Under the pieces are notes generated by a model, which did not search any database, was not told the DNA's origin, and saw only the letters and a list, made by a program, of their open reading frames with translations. From Welwitschia mirabilis (taxonomy: Eukaryota > Gnetophyta > Gnetopsida > Welwitschiales), in contig JBOZIK010000001.1 of the NCBI GenBank assembly GCA_051453625.1, forward strand, positions 170,985,676 to 171,039,768: DNA of 54,093 bases, given 5' to 3'. A program made the position numbers and the translations under genes. Below, piece after piece: positions 21,840 to 34,585 of the stretch. Each line of letters starts with the position of its first letter. Positions within the stretch are counted from its first letter, which is position 1.

Positions 21840-23060
21840 TCTTAATGAAACATTTTTCTCAATAGGATAGATGAATGTGAATGTATTTCTCATTTTTTAT
21901 TAACAGATCCAAGGATTAAATCATACAATAATGCATTTCAAAATGGAAACAAAAATAGATTTTGCAACTTTATCATGGAGGAGTATGTGGGAAAAACTTA
22001 GTGAAAGGAAGATGACCATGAAAATTCTTCATGCTAGATTAAACTTTAGTGAAAGGAAGATGATCATGAAAATTCTTCATACTAGATTTTATTATTCTCT
22101 CTTAGTTTGTGATTTTTTTAAGAATGTTAAAAAGTATTAGGCTTACCAAAATTTAGAGAATTGACTCATAATGATGATATGCCACTTCAAACTAGCATAG
22201 AATGTGAAGCTTTTAATTATTATATTAGAGTATTGATTTTATTAAACCATTAGAACCACCATCTTGTGAAAATAAGTATATCCATGTCACATTGATTATG
22301 TAACCAAATGGATTGAAGCCCTTCTTATGTTAACCAATGATGACTTGAATGTATGAATTTTGATAAATCTTAGATCTTTAATCAGTTTGGATTTATTAAA
22401 ATTCTTAGAATGATTAAGAAACTTATTTTATTAGTAAAATTATTAGGAAACTTCTCGTGTAGGTTGGAATTGAACATCACATTATAATGCCTATCATCCT
22501 TAAATAAATTATTAAGTAGAAACTGCTAATAGAGAAATTAAGAAAATCCTTTAGAAAAATATTAGGTGTCCTTATCAAATTTTTCTTTAAAAGTTGATGA
22601 TGCTCTTTGGTCTTATAGAACTAGTTAGTGAAATTCACTTGGGTTCTCTACCTATGAATTGGTATATAGTAAATCATTTGTGCTTCTTCCCGACCTCTCT
22701 TTTCATTCATTTAAGACTTGCCATACCTTAAATTTAACTAATTAAGAATTTAATATTTGTAATTGCCTCCTCCAATTCAATAGATTGATTAGAAAAGAAC
22801 ATAAGTTATTAGTATTAGTTTATCACTAAATATCAAGCTAAATTTTATCATGATAAATATATTTGTCTCAAATATTTTAAACCTAATTAACTAGNNNNNN
22901 NNNNNNNNNNNNNNNNNNNNNNNNNNNNNNNNNNNNNNNNNNNNNNNTATTAGATTCTTACCTTGTTGTACAAGCCTTTCCTAATGGGTCTATATGTATT
23001 AGGAATACAACCTCCAACAAAATCTTTCATGTAAATGGACAAAACTTAAGCTTTATTTGA
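21840..23060 (+). pseudogene. Ty3/gypsy integrase
   Basis: Fragments in order: the zinc-binding tail (VCDFFKNVKKY.AYQN, near 22105-22155), the core with YIHV and DYVTKWIEAL (near 22260-22325), a block near 22590-22680 (MMLFGLIEL...GSLPMNWYIVN, matching DALWAYRT...TSPYRLVYGK), and the C-terminal end after a 53-N gap (22895-22947): AFPNGSICIRNTTSNKIFHV then NGQNL. Frameshifts and stops are frequent. A 48-bp-spaced local repeat (GTGAAAGGAAGATGACCATG at 22001 and GTGAAAGGAAGATGATCATG near 22050) falls in the zinc-finger part. Confidence 0.75.
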
Positions 23061-24238
23061 AAAGTAATCCTTTAAGCCAAGATTCCAACTTAATGAAGAA
23101 CTACATTTAATTGACCCCTTATAAGAAGAGAATTACTTAGCAATAATGTAAAAATCATTAATGGAGAAAGGAGTGATTAAAAAAAATGTTTTTTTTTCAA
23201 TTTTCTTAAAGGAAAGTCAAATTTTATCTTTAAATTTCTCTTAAGATAAGGAATTTCTACAAATGCATATTTCTTCAACTTAATTCACTTAACATCCTTA
23301 AGATTGGAGTTAAACCTATATGGTCTTTCTATTGAGTTATATTCATCAAGAAGTGTCCTTTATGTTTGATTGTCAAAAATAACCAAAAAAAATAAAAAGA
23401 AAAATCTAAAAAGCAACATCATTTGGGAGATACCTTTTTAAAGGTATGCTAAGACTACTTGTAATTATATCCATTAAAGTAATAGTTAAGAGGTGTCTCA
23501 AATAGCACTTATGTCCTAGGAAGGACATGATGATGTGAATAGATGCTTATCAGATGGGTTCTTAAACCACATTCTTTATGAATTTTATAATTTGGTTTAA
23601 CTTTAGAAGAAGGAATTATAACATAGGTTGTTGAGATGTATCCTTTACTAGGGACATAGTTGTATCTAACCTCCTCCTATCTAGGAAACATGCTTATGTA
23701 ATATATTATAGCCTTAACATGTTACTTGTAAATTTGAATGTTATAACTTTTCTAATTTAACTCAATAATGAATTATAACTATCTTAAATTAATACATGTT
23801 AGATTTTAAGTTGAATTTGCACTTCATAAGATATTTTGATCAATGAGTATGGTCTTAAGTAAAAGTTGATTATTATTTAATAAATTAAAAGGAATATTTT
23901 CTCATATCACTTGATTCCATTCTTTTTATATACACACACAAGGTATACAATTGAGATAGTACTTATTGTAGTTTAATTTGTTATCTTATAAAGGAGAATT
24001 TCTTAAGATTTGTCTAATTCATTTTATATTTCACTTGATGTTATTCAATTCTAGAGAAGTATGTATTATCAATTCAGATTTTGTTACCTTTGTCATGTTT
24101 TCCATCATTACCACTTGCATCACCTAGTGATAAAAGTAGTGATTGGTTTATCATTTCTATTTAATCATCCAATACCTAAGTAACATTGGTACCAATTGTA
24201 GTTGCCTAGTGATTATGTAGTGATGTGTTATGGGTTTA
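23061..24238 (+). other. 3' flank of the plus gypsy element, no gene seen
   Basis: AT-rich. It should hold the 3' untranslated part and perhaps the 3' LTR of the plus gypsy element, but no second LTR copy is present to prove it. GGAAGGACATGATGATGTGA (near 23520) and a small GC-richer patch at 23640-23700 are the only relief. No coding frame supported. Confidence 0.3.
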
Positions 24239-25182
24239 TGTTCAATGTAGTGAAATAAACCAGATTTAAATATAACTTTACACTTAGCTATTATTCTTCC
24301 TCAGGGATAACATGATTTTAGGTTTAAAATTACACTAGATAAACTTTAATGTAAGTTACAAATTTTAAGAAAAGGAAAAAAGAGAAAGAAATGATTTTTA
24401 GGATCGGATTTGAACTTTGTATTAAGAAATAAGGAAAGCAACTAGATCTAAGGTATTGTCGATTTGTCCTTAACAATTCCTTTACTTCAATGTTNNNNNN
24501 NNNNNNNNNNNNNNNNNNNNNNNNNNNNNNNNNNNNNNNNNNNNNNNNNNNNNNNNNNNNNNNNNNNNNNNNNNNNNNNNNNNNNNNNNNNNNNTCCTTA
24601 ACAATTCCTTTACTTCAATGTTATTCAATTATCTTTTTGCAAAACACATAGAACCATCAAGTGCTTTTGGTCCAAGTCATTGGGCATCATCTCATCCACT
24701 ATATAATAAATGGTGAATCCAATTAACATTTTAGTCTTAAAATAAGAATATAAAGTAAGAACATGTAAATTACTTAAGATCTATGAAATTAAGAGACTTA
24801 GACTAAGTGATTAAAAGGAATTCACACACTAAAATAAAATTGATTATTAAAGTAGTTACCTAAGAATTCTAATTATAATTTTTACTCATGAATTAAAAAC
24901 AAAGGAAAATAACTTGATGTATCACACAAGGGACAACTTTATAGTAAAGGAAGAAAGAAGCAGAAAGACTTCTCAACAATCCTCAAAGACTAGCTCACTC
25001 CCTTAAAGAGCTACTTAGAAAGCCATCACAATTCGATGCTCTAAGATTTTCCAATTCTCCAAGCCAAAGATAATACATTAAAGGGTTAAAAGCCCTTTTA
25101 TAGGAAGAGATGGGGGAAAGGGATGGCTATAAGCCCCTGGCTTATAGTTTTAGGTAGATGGCTATAAATCATAACTTTAACA
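24239..25182 (-). mobile_element. 3' LTR of the minus gypsy gag-protease element
   Basis: It aligns along its full length with 30194-31012 in the same orientation. Shared blocks include TTTTAAGAAAAGGAAAA, the ACCATCAAGTKCTTTTGGT block, AGTGATTAAAAGGAATTCA and CTCAACAATCCTCAAAGA. Without the 100-N gap (24495-24594) and its 28-bp flank repeat it is about 816 bp, against about 817-819 bp for the partner. On the minus strand it starts TGTTAAAGTTATG and ends CATTGAACA. The TATA word (TATAAAA, 25096-25102 minus) is conserved in both copies. Confidence 0.8.
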
Positions 25183-26870
25183 TGGAAAAGTTATCAAAGT
25201 CGAATGTGTTCAAGTGTGAAAAATATGTAACTTAAAAAAATTTTCATGACCAATTTTATGTGATTAATGCATTCAAGTGAAAAATTTAGTAAAAATTAAG
25301 ACGCCATACCCCAACCAAAACTAGATTTTATCCTCAAAGTTTATGGAAAATAACTTTTAAGTCTTTTGAAGACATAAGCCTCAGAATGAATCACAAAGAT
25401 TTCATTTATTTAAAATCATGTGATTAAGCTAATAACTCACTATAGTAAATAACCAAGAAAAAGGAAAAACTATCTTTAGTGAAACAACACTTAAGTAGAA
25501 GATCGATCGATAAAAATGGTTTTATGTCTTAGGAATTATTTCTCATAAAAATGGTAATGAATTATAGTGGAGTGAAATGGAATGAAATGGAGGTGATAAA
25601 TGCATCAAATAGACTAAACCATAAATCAATGAATAAATGAAAAAACTACCCTAGATTATCAACTCTTAGAATTTATATTTTTAGTGGATCGCGATATCAA
25701 CCAAGAAAAGTTTTAACTAAGTAACTTATATGAACTTAAGAAATAAATGCAAATCCTAAGTATGAATGTTAAGAGATAATAGGTCACATAAAACCTTCGA
25801 TTTACACCTTTTTTGTTCCTTTATTTTTTGTTTCTACCTTCACATATGTCCTCAGTATTATGTCTTTGAATCAAATTAAGCATCTAATGTTATGAAATTT
25901 TCTAGTAATAGAGTTAAGCATGTTGTATTTTCAGAAATTAGTATTTCATTATTAGCAAGTGTTTATAGCCTTGTGCAGTTGAACATGTCACAATTAGATC
26001 ATTAAAGCTGCATTGCTAGTAGGTGTCTATAGCCTCGATGCATATAACTTAAACCAACTAAGTGATTAATGTTATGTTATTTTAGAGAAGAAATATATTA
26101 TTTTTTGTTCTTCATATTCCCATAGTCATTTTCATGCACATTAGGGGGTTATTGGCTCATTAGCCTAGTCAAGTTAAATCTTGTTCCCATTAAAGGCTTT
26201 TTACTTAATAAATACATGTGAAGGTAAATACCACATTTTCAACCAAGTTTTACCAAAACTGAAAACCCTAAGAAAATGTATTCTTAACTAACATACTTGA
26301 AATAAGTGTACTTTCCCTTAAGAAGCCATAAGTAAACCTGATCTTAACCATTACTTAGGTGATAATGTGATTGCTTATTATTGATTTATGTTTAAGGGCC
26401 TTTAAGCTGGGTTAGTTAGTCTTATAAACTTATGGATTAATGGCTTGGGTGGATGATTTATGAGATTAAAAAAGTGATTTGGAAATGGATTTGATGAATG
26501 GCAATGTTCAAAAGGGTAATGGAATAAATGTTAATGATGTAATGGAGTGCTCATGAGAAAACAATCCTTAGGCAAATATTGGTTTTTAGGATGACTTATT
26601 GTAGAAGACTCAAAAGAATTATGACTATTGGATTTAAAGNNNNNNNNNNNNNNNNNNNNNNNNNNNNNNNNNNNNNNNNNNNNNNNNNNNNNNNNNNNNN
26701 NNNNNNNNNNNNNNNNNNNNNNNNNNNNNNNNNNNNNNNTAGAAGACTCGAAAGAATTATAACTATTGGATTTAAAGTTGAAGAAGTAATAATCAAAAGG
26801 TAGCAAAGAATGGAAAATATGCGGCTCAAGAGAGGAAGATTCAAAGTTATAAGTTTTATTAAGCTAATTA
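25183..26870 (-). other. 3' untranslated part of the minus gypsy element
   Basis: No coding frame supported. On the minus strand GTTTTGGTTGGGGTATGGCG (about 25300-25319) is the kind of G-rich block found in the 3' non-coding part of Athila-type elements. A 100-N gap at 26640-26739 is flanked by a 38-bp near-repeat. The place where RT, RNase H and integrase should be (25183-26870) is too short and shows none of their motifs. Confidence 0.4.
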
Positions 26871-27430
26871 GCCTCTTCAGGATTGCCTGGTAATTTTATT
26901 GCATTAAAAATATTTAAGGTTATCTTGCTAAATAACATTTTCATTTGATCATTCCTAAAATTAATTAAGGCATTTTAAGTTGCAAGGAAAGATCTTCCTA
27001 AAATGTTGAGCACTGAATTACATTTTGTTGCATCCATCTCTAAAACTGTAAAGTCATCTTGNNNNNATTAGTTGTTAACTTAAACTATTATGTCCTCAAA
27101 TATGCATAACGATGATTTCACAGAATTTGTACTAATTGTAATTGGACTTTAGTGCATTTTATATCATTAAATTCAAGTTCATTATAGATGTAATGTGGTA
27201 AAATCTTAATAATTACTCCTAAATCTTATAAAACTTGCTTAATGCTTTTATATCCAATTATAATGCCTATTGGAGGTAACCTAGATCTTTGTACTTAGGT
27301 AAAAACTAGCTTTGGATGATTACACTAGTTTGTTAGGCTAAAAAGTCTTTGCTTTTAACATTCATGCAACTTTTTATAGTGAACATATCCTTAAGGAATT
27401 TTTCATAGACGTGTACCTTTTTAACCGCTT
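26871..27430 (-). pseudogene. Gypsy protease remnant
   Basis: Minus frames give FLKDMFTIKSCMNVKSKDFL, QTSVIIQS.FLPKYKDLG (the usual ...PPKYKDPG), a decayed DLG core, then in another frame SVLNILGRSFLATLNALINF and KITLNIFNAIKLPGNPEE, the usual ILGRPFLAT...LINC...LNIF block. Order and spacing fit an Athila-type protease. A 5-N gap (27062-27066) sits between the halves. Confidence 0.7.
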
Positions 27431-28330
27431 CTAGAAGAGGCATGTTGATATTAGATTCTTTAAAAATTTAGAAGGCCTTAAGTTATTATTTTTTGTTATT
27501 GTCCTTTCAAAGGCATTGGGGACAAGGTAAAGGCTCTTTGTATATAGACAAATAATTATTTTAAGTTTATTACCTTTTTTTTATTCAAAGCTTGGGAAGA
27601 AGGTAAAGGATCTCGGTAAGAAGTTGTGTCTTATCCTTTTAATTTTCCCTCATCTTTAGATATACTCTGTGTTAATTCTTGATTAATCTCTGTACCACTC
27701 TTAAGATGAATTATCTTAGTTTTTTATGGCTTGATCCTTCTTTAATAAATCTAACTCCTTTGGGATTTGGTTAAGCAATCATGGGGAGTTTTCCAATTTT
27801 CCTTTGGTTTCATGATAAAAGGATGTGGGTGGTGGTTTATTAGGGTTGGTGTATGTTTGGTTCAGGTCTTTGATTTATTTGTATCTATGATTTTATAAAC
27901 TTTTTAAAGGTTTTCTCTAATGGGTTAGATGAAGTCATTTGATAGTCTGATGATAAAGGGTAAGGATGAGAAGATGAGAGAAATTTTTTTTCAGGCTGAT
28001 AATTTTATTAAGGGTTATTATCCCACTTCCAAGAGAAATTAGGATGGTTTTGTCAACTAGGGTTATAAGTGTTTGGGTATGAGTTGTTTTTAGGATTTTC
28101 CCATTAATGCCCTACTGCATTTATCTACTCATTAACTATATTTTAAAATAGAGGAATGGAGGGATATTTAGCACTTTCATGGGTATTAATGTGGAAATGA
28201 AACATCCAAGCTTAGTGACCATGAATGAGGGAGATGATGAGGCAGTTTGTGATTCTAATTTCCTTACAAATTCATCTATTTTATTATTTACCTTAAAAAT
28301 TTTTAGGCATCTTAAAAACACTTGGTGACT
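27431..28330 (-). pseudogene. Gypsy gag C-terminal linker
   Basis: Low-complexity coding remnant between gag and protease on the minus strand. It includes the open stretch 28136-28321 (VNNKIDEFVRKLESQTASSS), matching the coiled gag tail. The remainder is Asn/Pro/Lys-rich in broken frames. No separate gene. Confidence 0.45.
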
Positions 28331-29430
28331 TAACTGGATGATGTGATTTTAAGGGTTCGGTAGATTTTTTCCCAATTTTTCAATCTATTAGCTATACTTT
28401 CTAAGTACTCTAAAACATCATCTAAAGGCATACTAAGAAAATTACCTTGGCTTATCATCTTAATTAATTAGTAGTTATTAGTAGACAATCCATCATAGAA
28501 GAAACTTATTTTCCTATCCAACTTAATACTATGTTGGAAATATTTTAATGAAAGGTCTCTAAATTGTTTTAAGGTTTGGAAAAAAGTTTCATGATCCTTT
28601 TATTAGAAATTCATGATTTCTTTTCTTAGGAAATTTGTCTTATGATTAGGAAAGAATTTAGAAATAAAAGCTTNNNNNNNNNNNNNNNNNNNNNNNNNNN
28701 NNNNNNNNNNNNNNNNNNNNNNNNNNNNNNNNNNNNNNNNNNNNNNNNNNNNNNNNNNNNNNNNNNNNNNNNNTAGAAATAAAAGCTTTACTTAAGTCAG
28801 CCCAACTTGTAATGGAAGAGGATTTTAGGGTGTATAACTAGGATTTCACCTTTTCTTTTAGGGAAAAGGGAAATAGGATAAGCCTAACTACATCATTAAT
28901 GTTAGGATACTAAGGGATAGTTGATAAGACAAACTCAAATTCTTTGCGATGGAGTTATGGGTTCTCAAACTTTAATCTACAAAAATGAGACAAGAGTTGG
29001 ATATTAAAGGAAATTCTAGCCTTTGATTAATGGGTAGGGACACTATGAAAGAGGGTTTTTCTAGGATTTTTGGTCAGAGGAAATCATGTCGAGTTTTCCT
29101 AGATTAGTTAGCAAAAATAATGAGGGCATCTTTTCATTTAGCCACTTCTTGGGTAAAACAGTAGGTCATTAAACTATTGAGCATCTCTTGATTAGAAATA
29201 GGTCTATCAAAGGAATCTTGAATATTGAGTGGGTCATTCATATTTTATTGTAGTTATTGTGATAAGACAATTTGTTGATTAGTTGGATTGTTTTGGAAGG
29301 TTGAGGTTTGATCTTTTTGAGAATCATCATGATCTAGATTTCTAATCTCTTACATTCTTTTGTAATTAGTGAAGAGATCCATGTTATTACAAATTAGTCT
29401 TTTTGTTTTATCACGGGTGCAGGTCATAAA
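28331..29430 (-). pseudogene. Ty3/gypsy (Athila-type) gag
   Basis: A well-preserved gag core on the minus strand. It reads SITSWADLSKAFISKFFPNH, KTNFLRKEIMNF, FQTLKQFRDLSLKYFQHSIK, DRKISFFYDGLSTNNYQLIK and QGNFLSMPLDDVLEYLESIA followed by NRLKNWE, the Retrotrans_gag pattern W.DL..AF..KFFP...T...R.EI..F, W..FK.L...CP.H, FY.GL. The gap at 28674-28773 is flanked by a 15-bp repeat inside this domain. Upstream (29060-29420) the N-terminal half is broken by stops. It would form the virus-like particle shell. Confidence 0.75.
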
Positions 29431-30169
29431 AGAACAAGTATAAAAGGTTGCAAGAATGTGTTAGATGATTTTCAAGTTGGGTTTCACTTGGCATAAAACT
29501 TAGCTAGGTATTAAGAGTTGCATAGAAGGTTTTGTCAAAAACTGAGAAGGTTATGGGCCAAAACAATGGTAGTGCTATTGAGGAAAGGCAACAACACTAG
29601 TTAAGTTTTAAGTTACAGCTTTAGCAAAAAATAAGATGGCTCACTCAGTCCTTTCAGATTGTTTTACATATTGGGTTCACAAATAAACTAAAATAAGATA
29701 AAAAATGTGAATAAAATTGAACCAAACATTATCAAAATTATGAGAAACTATTTGGAGAATTTTAATGTCTTACATAACAAAATGCAAAAACAAAATAATG
29801 AAAAATATAGAAAAACATACCAAAAAAAAAAAAGAAAGCATTCAATATAATGTAAAGTCGATTAAAATTTTTTAAAGTTTTTAAGTTTTTAACTTGGAAG
29901 ACAACCTATAAATAAAACATTAGACCTACACAAAATAAATTAGTACAAAATAAAAAATAAAATTTAAAATTAGACTAGTTTGGATAACACTAGAAAGCCA
30001 GTATCAACCATTAAAAATAAAAGAAGAGAAACACATAAAGCAAAAGAAAAATGACCATTTCAGATATCAATGGAAAGAAGACTGGTACATACCATTGGAA
30101 AGATAAAAATGATTTATAAAAACTTTTAAAAAGAAAAGTAGTGCTCCTCTAAGTTGCTACCATGCTATT
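29431..30169 (-). other. 5' leader of the minus gypsy element
   Basis: A-rich on the plus strand, no frame supported. It lies between gag and the primer-binding site and matches an untranslated leader by position. Confidence 0.4.
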
Positions 30170-30188
30170 ATCCTTGGCAATGATGCTA
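30170..30188 (-). other. Primer-binding site, tRNA-Asp type, decayed
   Basis: Minus strand TAGCATCATTGCCAAGGAT, against the plant tRNA-Asp site TGGCGCCGTTGCCGGGGA followed by T. All six differences are transitions (G to A or C to T), most at CpG positions, as expected from methylation-driven deamination. It sits five bases inside the LTR end at 30194. Confidence 0.7.
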
Positions 30189-30193
30189 AAATA

Positions 30194-31012
30194 TATTCAA
30201 TGTATTATAATGAACTCGATTTAAAGCTAAGTTTATACGTAGCTAATTATTCTTACTCAAGGATAACATGGGTTTAGGTTTAGAATTACACTAATTAAAC
30301 TTTAATACAAGTTATAGATTTTAAGAAAAGGAAAAAAAGAGAAAGAAATAATTTTTAGAATTAGGTTTGAACTTCATCTTAATAAAGGAGGAAAGGAAGC
30401 TAGCTCCAAGGTATCACCGATTCATCCTTAAGTAATGCTTCACTCTAAGGTTATCTAATCGTCTTTCTGTAAAATACTTAAAACCATCAAGTTCTTTTGG
30501 TTCAAGTTATAAGGCGTAATCGCATCCATCATATAATAAATGATAGAATTTAGTTAACATTTTAGTCTTAAAATAACAATAAAAAGTAAGAAATCCTAAA
30601 GTACTTAATATGTATACAATTAAAAGACTTAAACTAAGTGATTAAAAGGAATTCATATAACTAAAATAAACTTGATGATTAAAGTAGTTACCTAAGTATT
30701 CCAATTATAATTTTATTCATGAATTGAAATTAAAGGAAAATAACTTAATTTAATGAAAAAAGGAATAATGTTATAGAAAAACAAGAAATAAGTATAAAGA
30801 ACTCCTCAACAATCCTCAAAGATTAGCTCACTCCTCTAAATAATCACTTAAAAAGCAAGCGCAAGCCAATGCTTCAAGGTTCTACAATTCTCCAAGTCAA
30901 AGATAATACAATGAAGGTTCAAGGCGTTTTTATAGGAAGAGATGGGGGAGAGAAGTGGTTATAAGCCATTCGCTTGTAGTGTTAGATGGATGCTTATAAA
31001 TCATAATATTAG
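30194..31012 (-). mobile_element. 5' LTR of the minus gypsy gag-protease element
   Basis: Partner of 24239-25182. The minus-strand end CATTGAATA is followed by five bases and the primer site. The outer end is less certain because the terminal TGTTA of the other copy is altered here (CTAATATTATG). No convincing target-site duplication joins the two outer flanks. Confidence 0.75.
30928..30934 (-). promoter_or_regulatory. Candidate TATA box in 5' LTR
   Basis: TATAAAA on the minus strand in TCTTCCTATAAAAACG. The same word is conserved at 25096-25102 in the 3' LTR. Plausible core promoter of the element; not tested. Confidence 0.4.
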
Positions 31013-34000
31013 GTAAGGTGGTTTATCTTCTTTTCCATGTAGTGAAGATGCTTATGACAACATCAACACTTGGCTTTAGAGTGCTGTAGCTACTGCCAAC
31101 TACTAACTCTACCATGTGTTTTCACCATCATCCTACTTAGCCTTGTTAAATGTTTCACTACGAGTTCTCATCATCACCGCCATATGTCATAAAAAATACA
31201 AGGTAATTTTTGATGTAGAATTAGATTAAGCCTATAACTATGTTCTGTTCAATTTTCCATAACAAACTAGGAATGTGAATTTGAAGGTAGTCTTCATAGA
31301 AAGCCAATGGCACTAGTGCTTTTGAGTGATAGCACTAGTGTTTTAACTCTGATGATCATGAGATTAAGGCATGTCCTTCAATTAAGCATTAATTATCTAA
31401 AAATAACATGAGAAATAATTAAGTGCATAATTAATAATAAAATAAATGGAATACATGATTTATGATGAAACTGATTATATAAATATCTTCTATTAACATT
31501 AATTGCTTATTTAAAGTTAATTAAAATGTAAATTTTTACATGTTAACAGTTCATAAATTCATGTCACCCCTTTTTTAAAACCCACAATGTAGATAGCTTC
31601 TATTTTTTTTCCCTTAATACATTCAACTCTCAGAATGTTCTATAGCACTTGATTTAGCTTTTATTATGTCTCTTTTCATCCTTATGTAAGTGAATCCTAT
31701 CTTTTATGTTAGTTCATTTACTTTCCATTTTATGTTAGCATTTTTTAGCATTTATGTATTGTGGGTAAGTCCCTTCTAATTTCATTTGTTTTACATAAAC
31801 ATAATTCCTTTTCAAATATCTAATATTCGAACTCTATATGAGCTCTTACTTAGTTTACATCTCTCGTAGTTTCTACAGTATTGATTCTTTGATATTTTCA
31901 AGTTTTAGATTTGGCTATACATCATTTTTTTCCTTATCAATATTTCTTATAAAACCTACTAGGTATTGGTGTATTACTTCTTAGGACTTAAAAAAGAAAT
32001 AGGTCCATGGATTTGAATTTAATTATGCCTCTTTTTAATCTTTGATAGCATTTGCGATTTTTTTTAAGTTCAATTGACACTTTACTTGCTTATTTACTTT
32101 TTAGTATATGGTGAGCATTTTACAAGGGTTTTAGTTTCTTATTTTACTCCAACTAAGTTAACATATTTTTAAAGCTATTAATATTTTTATGAATTTAATC
32201 TCTTACTTCATAATGGACAAATATGTAATCATATCTATAACTGTCATGAAATTGTGTAACATTAGAATGTTCTTCTTGGAGACTAGCTGGAAAATAATAA
32301 TTGGTCCATTATTCTTACTTTTTTAAATAATTACGCTTGTTTTATTATTATTTAATTCAATGAGAATAAATGTTACAAATAGTAAGCATTAAGTGTACCT
32401 TCTAGTCATCATGTAATGACAATTAGGCTTACCCTATACTCTAATTAACATCCCTAGTTTTTACTTAAAATTTCTATTTTTACCTTAGTAACAAAGACAT
32501 ATACTTATCTTGCATAGAGTAGTTTATGTAGTANNNNNNNNATCAAGATTTTTCTTGGATATACTTTGTCAAAAGGAAGCATCTATTACTAAATTGTTAA
32601 CATTCAATGATGATAAAAATGAAAAGAAATGATCTCTTAATAATTGGTTCATAATTACTTGGTAGAATAAAAATAGAAATAAGTTAATAAAACATGCTAA
32701 CTAATGACATTCAAGAAATCTATAATAAAGAATCAAGATTTAAAAAATATCTCTTTCAATACATATTATCCAAGTATACTATTTTATTCCATAATTAAAA
32801 GTGCCTTAGGGAGATTACAAAAGAAAAAAGAAATCCTTATGGCTCTTCTTTAGATGTTATTGTATATTTGTTTATCAAAATTACATGTTTATCCATCACT
32901 CTGATAGTAGTATACTTTCTAACATAGCAATCCACTAGAATTGCTTCCAAATTAAAGGAAAAAAATAATTTTTTAAAGTATTTTTGATAATTTATAAAAA
33001 GATTAGAAGCAAGTCAGACATGATTATCAAAAGTATTGATAGCTTTATACTTTTTTCATCTTAAATAATCACACATCCATTTCCCTACATGCATAATCAT
33101 GTACATGTGTATCACAATCCTATTTTATAAAAGATTTAGTAGCTTCTTCCTTATGATGAGTATAAAGGTAAAAAGAAAGCAAAAGTTCTAACATTATGAA
33201 ATATCAAAACCACAGCTAAAATAAATAGTTTAACATATTAATGCTTCTTTAAAATGAGTATTAACTTCTATCTCTATCCATTGAATCAAACACACATAAA
33301 TTAGTTATGGCATTTAATAAAATCAGTTTAAGAAATGAAGTCTTCACATCAAATATTTCAAGTCATGCCTACTAAATAATAAGTCAATTTTTCTTGATTT
33401 TTCTAATCATAAGTGTGTAATAATTCCAAGAAAAGACATACATAATTATAAAGGTTGAAGTCAATATAACAAATATTTCATTAAGTTTTTCTTGTTTTAC
33501 AGCTTGTAAATACTCTTTTTCATGTGGTTATACATGAGATATGCATAATCATGAATACATGATGGCTCGTAATCACTTATTGTCCATTTGTAATGTCTTA
33601 TTTAATTTTTTTTTGGTTTAAACCCCACATTCATATGAAACCAACACCTCCTAATTTAGTTAACTATTATAAAGATGAAAAAAAGATTACAAAAAATATT
33701 AACTAGGACTCTGCTGATCTAGAGGTTTATGACAAAATTAGCGTTATCAAAATCCCAACACCTCAAAATTTTTATTTCTCTCTTATATGTGCATAATTAT
33801 ACTTCACTATGCTAATTACTAGATTAGATACCATACTATAAGTGACATCATTTCAGGATTTAATATTAACCTCTTAGTATTTAATATATTAATATTTACT
33901 AATATTCAAATATTAATTTCTAGTTAATATTTCTTTTACTAATTAGTTTATTTTCTTCTTATTTAGTCTGATAGATCCTTGCTTAATAACATTATAATTC

Positions 34001-34086
34001 AATCATCTTTTTTCCCTTTTTCAACACTCTTAATGCATCCTATTGTTGTTCTACTCATAATTCCATCTTACATCTTATAGCCTAAG
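31013..34086. other. AT-rich spacer, no feature recognised
   Basis: No open frame with family features on either strand, and no LTR ends or tandem arrays seen. An 8-N gap lies at 32534-32541. One GC-richer patch at 31040-31190 (CACTTGGCTTTAGAGTGC and onward) is unidentified. Confidence 0.4.
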
Positions 34087-34585
34087 TGTTAGGATCCATT
34101 TTCCCTTGAAGAATATAACACCCTATGTTCATATTGTTAATGTGAGTTGTTATGTTTGTTAAAGATGTATATTTACTATTTAAGGATAAGACCTTTGCAG
34201 AACTAATTATACCTAATTATGAAGAGTTTCAATTGTTATGAAATGCCACAATAACAATTTACCATCATTAAAAGATGGATAAGTGATAAGTGAAGGGAAT
34301 GCATGTGATTTTCACAAGCATACTAGTGTCCTTAACATGGTGTTCTGGCCCCTCAATGATCCCATAAACTAGACCTTGAAGGTAGTATGAGTTGGCTAGT
34401 CCACTCTCCAAAGCCTTATGTTTAATATGGGAAGGTTTTGTTGTATTAATGATGAATAAAGCATGGATTTATTTATAGATATATTATTGTACATTTATAT
34501 TTATTTTTTATGCTCACTTTTTAGTTAAAGTCTTTATTCTAATTTTACTAATGAAAATTTGTTTAAATAAAGTCAGATCATTATA
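34087..34585 (+). mobile_element. 5' LTR of a gag-only LTR element
   Basis: 499 bp, starting TGTTAGGATCC and ending AGATCATTATA. It aligns end to end with 39583-40082. Shared blocks: TTGTTAATGTKAGTTGTTAT, CACAATAACMATTTACCAT, CTAGACCTTGAAGGTAGTAT, AAGGTTTTGTT and ATTCTAATTTTAC. The copies differ at roughly one base in seven to eight, so the element is old. No primer-binding site that I can name follows it. Confidence 0.8.
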
